Below, one piece after another: positions 17,133-26,107 of a stretch of DNA of 64,000 nucleotides (the stretch's first letter is position 1; each line of letters starts with the position of its first letter). A model generated the notes under the pieces. That model searched no databases and was not told the DNA's origin. It saw only the letters and a list, made by a program, of their open reading frames with translations. The position numbers and the translations under genes were made by a program. The DNA is taken from positions 138,630 through 202,629 of the forward strand of contig CAZJAA010000001.1 of assembly GCA_964544055.1 (NCBI GenBank). Direction: 5' to 3'. This DNA comes from SIG299 sp964544055. Lineage in GTDB: Bacteria > Bacillota > Clostridia > Lachnospirales > Lachnospiraceae.

Positions 17133-18508
17133 TGTCTATCCTTTTTATTTTGCTTTTTTAATCTTGCAATAAAAAATCCGTCACATTCGTGAACACCGGG
17201 AAGCAGTTGAATGCAACCCATATCCTTTATATCGTCACAAAGAGCTTTTGGCACAAGTGCCGCATCCATTGCAGGAACAAAACCGTATGCACGGCAAAAT
17301 TCTTCGACCTGTTTTTCGTTTTCCTCTTTGTTAATGGTGCAGGTACTGTACATTAAAATGCCTCCCGGTTTTACATAGAGGTGTGCATTCTCAAGTATCT
17401 GCTTTTGAAGTTTTACAAGTTCCTTCTGGTTTTCTATCGTCATACGATAACGGATTTCCGGCTTTTTTGCCATAATGCCAATGCCAGAGCACGGCAAATC
17501 AGCAATAACCACATCCGCTGCTTCTATCATGGAGGCATCCAGCCTTGTGGCATCTGCCACCTCAACCGTAATATTTTTCACTGCAAGACGCTTTGCATTT
17601 TCATTTATCAGGGCAGTCTTTTTTTCACTGATATCCCTGGCAATTACGGTTCCACCGCCAAGTGTTTCCAAAATATTGGCTGCATGAAGTGCCTTTCCAC
17701 CTGGTGCCGAACACACGTCCAGCACAACATCATCTTTTTTTAATCCGGCAAGCTCCGCTACCAGCATTGAGCTTTCATCCTGTACCTGAAAAAGTCCGTC
17801 TGTAAATTCCGGAATTTTTTCCAATGCATCATATCCATCCAGATACAAGGCATCTTTTGCATATACCCCGGGCTCTGTTTGAAATCCTCTTGCTTTCAGA
17901 CGTTCTGCAAGCTCTTGCTTTGAAATTTTCGTTATATTACAGCGAATGGTTGTTTTTGGATTTCTAAGAGAACCTGCTGCAATTTTTTCTGCCTTTTCCA
18001 TACCATATTCTTCTGTAAAGTAGCTGCACAGCCATTCCGGAAGCGAATACCGTATGCTCAAGTACTGCACCGGCATACTGTTTTTTTCCGGATAAGCACT
18101 TTCCTCCTGCCAGTGCTCACGGTTTCTTGCCACCGTCCGAAGCACTCCGTTTACAAAGCCGGATAAGCCCTGAAACCCTTTTGCTTTTACAAGCTTGACT
18201 GCTTCATTACATACCGCCGAATCCGGTACACCGTCCATGTAAAGCAACTGATATACCGACATACGGAGAATTGTCCGTATCACCGGCTTCATTTTCTTTA
18301 CCGGAGTTTTCGAGGTCTGATTTAAAATATAATCAATCGTAAGCAGCCGCTCCAGAGTACCTTCCGACAGCCGCGTTACAAACGCCCGGTCACGCTTTTC
18401 GGCAGCTGCTTCTTCCTTCAATGCTGCCAAAAGCACCACATGGGAATATGCCCCTTCTTCCAAAACCTTATAGATTATCTGAAATGCAGTTTCTCGTGTA
18501 TTTTTCAT
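17129..18508 (-). CDS. rsmB: 16S rRNA (cytosine-967-C5)-methyltransferase
   Basis: RsmB (Sun) methylates C5 of C967 in 16S rRNA. The 459-residue protein has an N-terminal NusB-like RNA-binding domain (about 1-150) and a Rossmann methyltransferase domain. The SAM motif is LDVCSAPGGKALHAA near 260; the catalytic cysteines are in DLPCSGIG near 338 and YSTCTINKEENE near 389. ATG 18508 is chosen because GAGGGAT lies at the right distance, while the upstream ATG (18520) would contain that site. It is part of the fmt-to-prkC operon. Confidence 0.94.
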   Translation of the reverse strand: MKNTRETAFQIIYKVLEEGAYSHVVLLAALKEEAAAEKRDRAFVTRLSEGTLERLLTIDYILNQTSKTPVKKMKPVIRTILRMSVYQLLYMDGVPDSAVCNEAVKLVKAKGFQGLSGFVNGVLRTVARNREHWQEESAYPEKNSMPVQYLSIRYSLPEWLCSYFTEEYGMEKAEKIAAGSLRNPKTTIRCNITKISKQELAERLKARGFQTEPGVYAKDALYLDGYDALEKIPEFTDGLFQVQDESSMLVAELAGLKKDDVVLDVCSAPGGKALHAANILETLGGGTVIARDISEKKTALINENAKRLAVKNITVEVADATRLDASMIEAADVVIADLPCSGIGIMAKKPEIRYRMTIENQKELVKLQKQILENAHLYVKPGGILMYSTCTINKEENEKQVEEFCRAYGFVPAMDAALVPKALCDDIKDMGCIQLLPGVHECDGFFIARLKKQNKKDRQ

Positions 18509-18540
18509 TTCATCCCTCATTTCCGAGCGGTTGTTGTTTC

Positions 18541-19230
18541 TTAATCATTCCGACGTCTTCCGTACAGCAGAACCAGACGCAGCAGCTGTAAGATGGAGGA
18601 TGCCGCAGCTGCAACATAAGTCAGTGCTGCTGCACTTAATACTTTCTTCGTTTTTGTTAATTCATCACCATATAAAATATTTGTTTCTTCCAACATTTTC
18701 ACAGCTCGTCCGGAAGCATTGAATTCTACCGGAAGAGTCACCAGTTGAAACGCTACCGAAAGAGAAAACAGGGCTATGCCAATCTGTATCAGCATTCCGC
18801 TTCCGCCAAGAATCAGACCGAGCAAAATCAAAGGCCAGGAAATATTTGCTCCCAGATTTGCTGCTGGAACCAGTGCCGAGCGAAGCTTCAACGGCATATA
18901 ACCTCTGTCATGCTGCACCGCATGTCCACATTCATGGGCTGCCACTCCGACTGACGCTACCGAAGCATTTCCATAGACTGCATCCGAAAGATTCAGCGTT
19001 TTATTCTTTGGATCATAATGGTCTGTCAGATTTCCGGAAACATGCTGAATTGTCACATCATAAATTCCAGCCACATTTAAAATACGCTGTGCTGCCTGAG
19101 CACCTGTCATGCCGGACATACTGCGTTCTTTTGAATACCTTGCATACGTTCTTTTTACCTTGGAGGATGCCAGAAGGGAAAGCACCACACCAATGAGAAC
19201 TAAAATATAAGTAGGATCATAATACGGCAT
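18541..19230 (-). CDS. Membrane zinc metallopeptidase, YugP family
   Basis: A 229-residue membrane protein of the Zn_peptidase_2 (YugP) family. The HECGH motif in VAAHECGHAVQHDRGY (about 103-107) is an HExxH-type zinc site, with the Asn/Ser-rich segment before it typical of the family. There is one N-terminal hydrophobic segment, and two or three more in residues about 125-225. The physiological substrate is not known for the family. Its place inserted between fmt and rsmB is common in Lachnospiraceae-type genomes and suggests co-transcription, not a functional tie. Confidence 0.88.
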   Translation of the reverse strand: MPYYDPTYILVLIGVVLSLLASSKVKRTYARYSKERSMSGMTGAQAAQRILNVAGIYDVTIQHVSGNLTDHYDPKNKTLNLSDAVYGNASVASVGVAAHECGHAVQHDRGYMPLKLRSALVPAANLGANISWPLILLGLILGGSGMLIQIGIALFSLSVAFQLVTLPVEFNASGRAVKMLEETNILYGDELTKTKKVLSAAALTYVAAAASSILQLLRLVLLYGRRRND

Positions 19231-19269
19231 ACAACTTCTCCTTTTACTTGCAATGATTGATTTTACCAG

Positions 19270-20220
19270 CTATCTGCCTAACACAATTCCAGGCTCCAGC
19301 TTAAAGCCACGCAGAAATTCTTCTGCCGTCATCCTGCGCTTTCCTTCCAGTTGAAGCTCTTTTATGTTCAGAATGTCAGTTCCGGTAAGAATTCCAAAGC
19401 TTTCCTTTTCCACAGTAACAATGGTTCCCGGCTGCTGTTTTCTTGCCTCTTTGGAAAGTCCGTCCATGGAAACAACCTCGGCTTTCCAAAACTTTAACAT
19501 TTTTCCGTCTAATCTGCTGTATGCGGTTGGCCACGGATTCAGCCCGCGAATCCACCGTTCCAGTTGTACTGCCGGCTGCGTAAAATCAAGATTTCCCATT
19601 GTTTTATCTAACATCTTCACATGAGTTGCCTCTTCCTCATTCTGGGCAAGGCGTGGGGCGCGCCCGGTTTCCAGAGTATCCATCGCTTTCAACAGAAGCG
19701 GTCCTCCAATGGCAGCCAGCTTGTCATGCAGCGTTCCTGCCGTTTCTTCTGCAGAAAGCAGGATTTCTTCTTTCATAATGATGTCACCAGTGTCAACACC
19801 TTCCGCCATATGCATAATTGTTACACCGCTTTTTTCGTCACCATTTAAAACCGCCCATTGGATAGGGGAAGCTCCACGGTACTTTGGCAGCAATGACGCA
19901 TGTACATTGATGCAGCCAAATTTCGGCAGGTCAAGAAGCACCTTAGGAAGAATTTTTCCATATGCTGCCACCAGGATAATGTCGGGATTCAGACGCTTCA
20001 TTTCTGCCAGAAATTCCTCATCTCTGGCACGCTCCGGCTGCAACACCGGAATTCCTGCTTCCAGGGCAACCTCCTTTACCGGTGGAAATGCCATTTCATG
20101 CCCTCTTCCCTTTGGCTTATCGGTCTGCGTTACTACAGCGAGCACTTCATGTCTGGATGCTAATACACTTTTTAATATTGTTGCCGCAATTTCCGGCGTT
20201 CCCATAAATACTGCTCTCAT
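19270..20220 (-). CDS. fmt: Methionyl-tRNA formyltransferase
   Basis: Fmt formylates initiator Met-tRNA with 10-formyltetrahydrofolate. The 316-residue protein has the N-terminal formyltransferase domain with INVHASLLPKYRGASPIQWAVLNGD near 105-130, which includes the catalytic Asn-His and the SLLP loop. It is followed by VTIMHMAEGVDTGDI and a C-terminal OB-fold domain that binds tRNA. The start ATG overlaps the def stop by one base (TAATG), so the two are translationally coupled, as in most bacteria. Confidence 0.96.
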   Translation of the reverse strand: MRAVFMGTPEIAATILKSVLASRHEVLAVVTQTDKPKGRGHEMAFPPVKEVALEAGIPVLQPERARDEEFLAEMKRLNPDIILVAAYGKILPKVLLDLPKFGCINVHASLLPKYRGASPIQWAVLNGDEKSGVTIMHMAEGVDTGDIIMKEEILLSAEETAGTLHDKLAAIGGPLLLKAMDTLETGRAPRLAQNEEEATHVKMLDKTMGNLDFTQPAVQLERWIRGLNPWPTAYSRLDGKMLKFWKAEVVSMDGLSKEARKQQPGTIVTVEKESFGILTGTDILNIKELQLEGKRRMTAEEFLRGFKLEPGIVLGR

Positions 20221-20699
20221 TATTCTTCTGCCCTCGCTACATCGTGAATTCCGCCCTCTGCCTTCGATACATAAACAACGCCGTGCAGATGGTCAATTTC
20301 ATGACAGAACGCTCTGGCAAGCAGTTCTGTTCCTTCATAAATTACTTCTTCCATATCTTCGTTCAGTGCTTTCACCTTAACGTAATTTGGTCTGGTTACG
20401 ACTCCGGATTTTCCCGGAACACTAAGACAGCCCTCTTCCCCGGTCTGACTTCCGTCCGATTCGATAATTTCCGGGTTAATCAGGACAATCGGACAGTCTC
20501 CATCCTCGGAAATGTCAATTACTACGATCTGCTTTAAAATTCCAACCTGCGGTGCGGCAAGACCGACACCGTTTGCTTCATACATGGTGTCAAGCATATC
20601 CTCAATTAACACCTGAAGCTTATGATTCATTTCTGTTACCGGCTTACACTCCTTGGTAAGACAGCCGTCACCGTAAATTCTGATATTTCTGATTGCCAT
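20220..20699 (-). CDS. def: Peptide deformylase
   Basis: Def removes the N-formyl group from new proteins with a metal (Fe/Zn). The three family motifs are intact in the 159-residue product: GVGLAAPQVG near 44, EEGCLSVPG near 88 (metal-binding Cys), and HEIDHLHGVVY near 134 (HExxH). An AGGAGG site precedes the ATG. It lies 16 bases after priA and is coupled to fmt. Confidence 0.96.
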   Translation of the reverse strand: MAIRNIRIYGDGCLTKECKPVTEMNHKLQVLIEDMLDTMYEANGVGLAAPQVGILKQIVVIDISEDGDCPIVLINPEIIESDGSQTGEEGCLSVPGKSGVVTRPNYVKVKALNEDMEEVIYEGTELLARAFCHEIDHLHGVVYVSKAEGGIHDVARAEE

Positions 20700-20715
20700 T
20701 TCAATCCTCCTATGT

Positions 20716-22947
20716 TTAGTAACTGCTCATCGGATCAAAGTCCATCTGCAGTATCACATTTTTATCCTGTTCTTTATATTCTTCCAAAACAGATGCTAAC
20801 TCAGTTAGTATACCATAAGATTCCGCTTTTATATAGATTAAATTTCTATAAAAATCATTTGTTTTGGAAACACTTGCTTTCGTTGGTCCGATAACCGCCA
20901 CAAATTCGCCTTTTTTTTCCTTGGCAAACTGTTTTGCAGCCAAGGCCACACGGGCACAAAAGTTCTCAGTTCTAAGCTCATTTTTTCCAATGCAAAGCAC
21001 CGCCAGAATGTGTGCCTGCGGTGGATATTTCATCAGTTTCCGGTATGCCATTTCTTGATGAAAAAAACCGATATAATCCTCCTTTGCTGCGGTTGTTATG
21101 CTGTAATGCTCCGGCTGGTAGGTCTGGATAATTACTTTGCCCGGAAGCTCTGCCCGACCAGCCCGTCCGGCCGCCTGTGCTAGCAGCTGGAACGTTCTTT
21201 CTCCCGCACGATAATCCGATACATTCAAAGATAAATCTGCCGCTAAAATTCCAACCAGCGTTACCTTTGGAAAATCGTGTCCTTTTACAATCATCTGGGT
21301 ACCAACCAGAATATCTGCCTCTTCATTTGAAAAAGCATCCAGAATTTTTTCATAGCTTTCTTTTTCCTTTGTGGTATCTGCATCCATGCGGAGCACACGG
21401 GCAGCTGGAAACATTTTTTTCACAGCTTCCTCCACTTTCTGGGTTCCGGTGCCAAATGCAGCAATATACGGCGAACCGCACTCCGGGCATTTTTCCGGCA
21501 TAGGAATGGTATGTCCGCAATAGTGGCAGTGCAGAGTTTTATCATAGTGCAACGTTAACGAAACTGAACAATGCGGACACATGATTGGCTTTCCACAGCT
21601 TCGACAGGATACCGAGCCGGAATACCCCCGGCGGTTCAAAAATAGCATCGTCTGTTCCTTATTTTCCAGCCTTTTTTTAATTTCTTCCTGAAGTGCCCTG
21701 CTGAACATGGAACGGTTTTTTGCTGCCATTTCCTCTTTTAGATCTATGATGCTTACTTTGGGAAGTCCGGCATTATTTGCCCGCTGCGTTAACTCAAGTA
21801 GTGTATACTCTCCGTTTTGTGCCTTTTGGTATGCTTCCAGCGATGGCGTAGCCGAGCCTAAAATCACAATGGAATCCGTCATTTTTGCCAGTTGAATTGC
21901 CGTTTCTCTTGCATGGTATTTTGGAACCTGCTCGCTTTTATACGAATTTTCATGCTCTTCGTCAATGACAATGCAGCCAAGCCGTTCAAATGGCGTAAAC
22001 AATGCAGACCTTGGTCCGATCATGATATCCAGCTTTCCTTCTTTTGCACGGCGGTACTGGTCATACCGTTCTCCAGCAGACAGTCTGGAATGAAGAAACG
22101 CCACCCGGCTGCCAAACCGTTCCGTAAAACGGCGGACCGTCTGATAAGTCAGCGCAATTTCCGGGATAAGTACTATCACCTGCCGTCCGGCATTCACAAT
22201 ATGCTCGATGGTCTGAAGATACACTTCTGTTTTTCCGCTTCCGGTAATGCCGTGAAGCAGATACGTTTTTCTTTCCCCATCTTCATATTCCCCGCAAATC
22301 TGCTGACAGATTTTCTGCTGGTTTTCATTCAGTACTACTTTTGTAGAATTTTTAATTTTTGCGCATCCGGTTTCCCGGTACAATTTTTCTACAAGTGTAG
22401 TGATAATTCCCTGTTCTTCCAAAGCTTTCAAGGTAGCCAAAGAAACATTTAACTTTCCAGTCACAAGCTCCTTTGGTATCGGCTGATATGCAAGCAATTC
22501 TTTTACCAGTCTCGCCCTTGCGACATTATGTTTTTTTGCATATTGCTTCAACAGCTTTTCTGCTGTTTCTGTATCAACGGACAGAGCAATCTGCTTTTTT
22601 TCCACCGGTCGGACACTCTTTTTTACTGAAAGAACCGTCCGCAGGGCATCGTTCATTGTTCCGCCAAAATTTTCTTTCATCCAGTAGGCAAGGGCAATCA
22701 TCCGCGACTCAATGGCAATACCTTTGTCTACCAGACTTTCTATCTCTTTGATACGGTATTCTTCTATTTTTGGCTTATCGGAAAGTCTGATAATGTATCC
22801 GGTCAGCCGTCTGTTTCCGTTTCCGAACGTAACAACAACCGGTGCACCTATCTGAACACTGTCCTGCAAACGTTCCGGTATTTTATACTGATATGTTTTA
22901 TCCAGGCTTTCATGGGAAATATCTACAATAATATCCGCATATAACAC
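20716..22947 (-). CDS. priA: Primosomal protein N' (replication restart helicase)
   Basis: PriA is a 3'-5' superfamily 2 DNA helicase that reloads the replisome at stalled forks. The 743-residue protein has the N-terminal 3'BD-like domain, the Walker A segment GITGSGKTEVYLQ, and the DEEH Walker B segment IVIDEEHENSYKS. Eight zinc-binding cysteines run from CRSCGKPIMCPHC to CPECGSPY, interrupting the helicase lobes as in other PriA proteins. The helicase motif AAGRAGRAELPG is near 595. It heads the priA-def-fmt block and follows murF by 37 bases. Confidence 0.96.
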   Translation of the reverse strand: MLYADIIVDISHESLDKTYQYKIPERLQDSVQIGAPVVVTFGNGNRRLTGYIIRLSDKPKIEEYRIKEIESLVDKGIAIESRMIALAYWMKENFGGTMNDALRTVLSVKKSVRPVEKKQIALSVDTETAEKLLKQYAKKHNVARARLVKELLAYQPIPKELVTGKLNVSLATLKALEEQGIITTLVEKLYRETGCAKIKNSTKVVLNENQQKICQQICGEYEDGERKTYLLHGITGSGKTEVYLQTIEHIVNAGRQVIVLIPEIALTYQTVRRFTERFGSRVAFLHSRLSAGERYDQYRRAKEGKLDIMIGPRSALFTPFERLGCIVIDEEHENSYKSEQVPKYHARETAIQLAKMTDSIVILGSATPSLEAYQKAQNGEYTLLELTQRANNAGLPKVSIIDLKEEMAAKNRSMFSRALQEEIKKRLENKEQTMLFLNRRGYSGSVSCRSCGKPIMCPHCSVSLTLHYDKTLHCHYCGHTIPMPEKCPECGSPYIAAFGTGTQKVEEAVKKMFPAARVLRMDADTTKEKESYEKILDAFSNEEADILVGTQMIVKGHDFPKVTLVGILAADLSLNVSDYRAGERTFQLLAQAAGRAGRAELPGKVIIQTYQPEHYSITTAAKEDYIGFFHQEMAYRKLMKYPPQAHILAVLCIGKNELRTENFCARVALAAKQFAKEKKGEFVAVIGPTKASVSKTNDFYRNLIYIKAESYGILTELASVLEEYKEQDKNVILQMDFDPMSSY

Positions 22948-22984
22948 CGTTCCACCACCTTCTGTTCTGTCTCAGAATATAATC

Positions 22985-24460
22985 TCATTCCTTTTTTGGA
23001 AGAAATGCCTGAACAATTTCTTCGGTATGCATTCCTCTGGAACCCTTTACCAGAACAACATCCTCTGCCTGAAGCATATTCCGGAGCAATTTTACCGCTT
23101 CTTCATTCGACACACAGCGGTAAACCTCTTTCATTCCTTTTTTCTTTGCCTCATCGGCAAGAAATGCTGCCTGCGTTCCTATCGCCAGAAGTATCTCCGT
23201 TTTTTTCTGATGTTCTTCCCACTCTGCCAGATATGCTCCTACTTCGCGATGAAGCTGCTCGGAAGCAGTTCCCAGTTCCAACACATCTGCAAACACCGCA
23301 ATATGCCGCTTTCCTTCCAGTGAAAGAAGCACCTGAATACTGCTTTTCATAGAATCCGGACTGGCATTATAGGTATCATCAATCCAGGTAATCCCATTTT
23401 CTTTTCTAATCTGCCCACGCATGGCAATCGGCTCATAGGCTTCCAGTCCGCAAATTGCCGTCTCCGGAGCAATTCCATAGTGCATTGCCACAGCAATAGC
23501 TGCAAGCGCATTCATTACATTATGAGTTCCAAACACATTCAGATGTACAGGAATTGACTTTTTTTTGCCGTTCTGTAAAAGCGTCACCTGAAATTCTATG
23601 CCTTGTTCACAGGTTCTCAATTGGGATGCAGAAACGTCAAATGCTTCTCCAATCCCATATGTCATAACCCTTGTCTGCTTTAACGCCGGATATGTTTCCT
23701 TGTCACAGGCAATTGTAACAGCCTTCTGTGTTATTTGTGTGGCTGTTTCGTTAAGTAATAAGTCATTTCCGTTAACAAATAATACAGAATTATCACCAAA
23801 CTGATTTACAATATTCAGTTTTTCCTTTCTGATGTTTTCCTTAGAACCAAGCTGTGCAATATGTGCCACTCCGATATTTGTCATAACGGCACACTCCGGC
23901 TTTGCGACCTTTGCCAGCTTTTTCATTTCTCCCACTTCACTCATGCCCATCTCAATTACGGCAATGTCATAGGAAGCATCCAGATAAAACATCATCAATG
24001 GCAGCCCTATCTGGCTGTTTTTATTTCCAATGGTTTTTAATACCTTTTTTTCGGTTTCCAATGCTGCAGAAATCATTTCTTTGGTTGTCGTTTTTCCGAC
24101 ACTTCCGGTAATTCCGACCACCGGAACCGGAAACTGCCGCCGATACCACGCAGCAAACTGTTGCAATACCATAACCGTATCTGTTACTGCAATCACTGCC
24201 GTATCCGTTTCTTTGGCAATGGTAAGAATTTCTTCCCGATACGGACTTTCTTTTTGCATAAACAATGCCACGGCTCCGTTTTTTACTGCACCTGCCACAT
24301 ATCTGTGTCCATCTGTTTTTTCACCGACAACAGGAACAAACAACGCTGCCTCCGTCTGCTCTCTGGAATCAATGATTACATTTTTTATCGTTTTATCGTT
24401 TTTTATCAGAATTTCACCATCTACAGCTGTAGTAAGTTGTTCGATTGTTACCGGAATCAT
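22985..24460 (-). CDS. murF: UDP-N-acetylmuramoyl-tripeptide--D-alanyl-D-alanine ligase
   Basis: MurF adds D-Ala-D-Ala to the UDP-MurNAc-tripeptide. The 491-residue protein shows the Mur ligase order: N-terminal UDP-binding domain, the ATP loop GITGSVGKTTTKEMI near 118-130, the central domain with IEMGMSEVGEM and NIGVAH, and a C-terminal domain starting IDDTYNASPDSM. Its start overlaps the murE stop by four bases, so the two are translationally coupled. Both sit well away from the rest of the dcw cluster in this genome. Confidence 0.94.
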   Translation of the reverse strand: MIPVTIEQLTTAVDGEILIKNDKTIKNVIIDSREQTEAALFVPVVGEKTDGHRYVAGAVKNGAVALFMQKESPYREEILTIAKETDTAVIAVTDTVMVLQQFAAWYRRQFPVPVVGITGSVGKTTTKEMISAALETEKKVLKTIGNKNSQIGLPLMMFYLDASYDIAVIEMGMSEVGEMKKLAKVAKPECAVMTNIGVAHIAQLGSKENIRKEKLNIVNQFGDNSVLFVNGNDLLLNETATQITQKAVTIACDKETYPALKQTRVMTYGIGEAFDVSASQLRTCEQGIEFQVTLLQNGKKKSIPVHLNVFGTHNVMNALAAIAVAMHYGIAPETAICGLEAYEPIAMRGQIRKENGITWIDDTYNASPDSMKSSIQVLLSLEGKRHIAVFADVLELGTASEQLHREVGAYLAEWEEHQKKTEILLAIGTQAAFLADEAKKKGMKEVYRCVSNEEAVKLLRNMLQAEDVVLVKGSRGMHTEEIVQAFLPKKE

Positions 24461-25953
24461 AATGCACTTCTCTCTTCCTCTGTCATTTCTTCTACAATTT
24501 CACGAATTAAAATCCGCTCATCCATCGGATATTTTACACCGTTAATCTCCTGATAATCTTCGTGTCCTTTGCCGGCAAGCACGATAACATCCCCGTCCTG
24601 GGCATTCAGAAGGCAATAACGAATGGCTTCTTTTCTGTCCTGTATCATAACATACTGTCCATCTTTTTTCTTTACTCCGGTAAGAATGTCCTCCATGATT
24701 GCCAGTGGTTCCTCGGTCCGTGGATTATCACTGGTAATAACCGTCAGATCTGCATATTCCGAAGAAATCTCACCCATTTCAAACCGCCGGTCTCTGGAAC
24801 GGTTGCCACCACATCCAAACAACGCAACAATACGCTTTGGATGATAATCGGCAAGTGTGGTCAGCAGACTTTTTAAACTCATAGCATTATGAGCATAGTC
24901 AATCATTACGGTAAAACGTTTCGAAACCTCGACCATTTCTACCCTTCCCTTTACTTTTACCGTACGGAGTGCTTTTTTTATGATATCTGCCGGAACATCA
25001 AAATGCCTGCAGACTGCCAGTGCCGCCAGCGAATTATAGACTGTAAATCTGCCCGGAATTCCTACCGTTACTTCCAGTTCCAGACTTCCCTTTGTTTGAT
25101 AGGAAACAAAAAGTTCCCCTTCTTTATTATGTAAATCAATATTTACTGCCTGCAAATCTGCACCATCGTTTATTCCATAGGTTTCCAAGCTGCAGGTATG
25201 ACCGTTCAAAACAGCCTCCATATGCTCATCATCATAATTTGCAATACCTACACGGCATTTTTTAAACAGCATACTCTTGCAATGCAAATAATCTTCAAAA
25301 TCCTTGTGTTCATTTTCACCGATATGGTCCTGAGAAAGGTTGGTAAAAACGCCATAGTCAAAAATAAAACCGTCTACCCGGTGCATCATCAGACCCTGGG
25401 ACGAAACCTCCATTACTACGTACTTGCAACCTGCATCCGCCATGTTGCGAAAATACTTCTGGACATAATAGGATTCCTGTGTTGAATTATGGGAAGGAAT
25501 GTGTTTATCACCAATGATAGTTTCTACCGTCCCCATCAGCCCTGTTTTATACCCAGCTAATTCTAACGTGTTTCGAATCATATATGCCATTGTCGTTTTT
25601 CCTTTGGTTCCTGTAATTCCAATCGTTGTTAGTTCTTTCGCCGGATTTCCAAAATATTCGACTGACATACAGGCAAGTGCTTCCCTTGTATTGTCGCAGA
25701 CAACCAGACAGATTCCCTCCGGCACTTCTACCTCATGCTCCGCTATAATTGCAGCCGCTCCATTTTCTACTGCCGTAGAAGCATAAGAATGTCCGTCAAA
25801 AACAGCACCTCGGATACACACAAAAACAGCACCTGCCGTAATCTGCTTTCTTGTGTCAAATACAAGCTCCGTAATTTCTGTTTCTGCACTTCCTTTTGCA
25901 ACTGTATAGGAAAAGCCTGTTAATAGTTCTTTTAATTTCATACTTACCTCCAT
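24457..25953 (-). CDS. murE: UDP-N-acetylmuramoyl-L-alanyl-D-glutamate--2,6-diaminopimelate ligase
   Basis: MurE adds the third amino acid of the stem peptide. The 498-residue protein has the ATP loop GITGTKGKTTMAYMI near 110-123, the central-domain motif FTNLSQDHIGENEHKDFEDY, and the C-terminal MIDYAHNAMSLKSLL and SDNPRTEEPL segments. DNPR is the motif that selects meso-diaminopimelate, so a DAP-type wall is likely. A GGAGGTAAGT site precedes the start. There is about 150 bp of non-coding DNA upstream before glgA. Confidence 0.93.
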   Translation of the reverse strand: MEVSMKLKELLTGFSYTVAKGSAETEITELVFDTRKQITAGAVFVCIRGAVFDGHSYASTAVENGAAAIIAEHEVEVPEGICLVVCDNTREALACMSVEYFGNPAKELTTIGITGTKGKTTMAYMIRNTLELAGYKTGLMGTVETIIGDKHIPSHNSTQESYYVQKYFRNMADAGCKYVVMEVSSQGLMMHRVDGFIFDYGVFTNLSQDHIGENEHKDFEDYLHCKSMLFKKCRVGIANYDDEHMEAVLNGHTCSLETYGINDGADLQAVNIDLHNKEGELFVSYQTKGSLELEVTVGIPGRFTVYNSLAALAVCRHFDVPADIIKKALRTVKVKGRVEMVEVSKRFTVMIDYAHNAMSLKSLLTTLADYHPKRIVALFGCGGNRSRDRRFEMGEISSEYADLTVITSDNPRTEEPLAIMEDILTGVKKKDGQYVMIQDRKEAIRYCLLNAQDGDVIVLAGKGHEDYQEINGVKYPMDERILIREIVEEMTEEERSAL

Positions 25954-26107
25954 GTTCGAAAACGTTTGTCTTAACTCTTATTATATACATCCAATGCCAT
26001 ACATATAATATACGCAAAGCAGGGGATGCACTGCACCCCCTATCTTTTTTCATGTATTCCAAAAAGCTTTTTTAAGAAGCCTTTCAAGAATACATTTTCA
26101 CCTTTCA

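Noticed and set aside
25856..26062. Minus-strand frame of 68 codons between glgA and murE
   Set aside because: Overlaps the murE start region in another frame and has no family pattern; the gap is better read as the murE leader.
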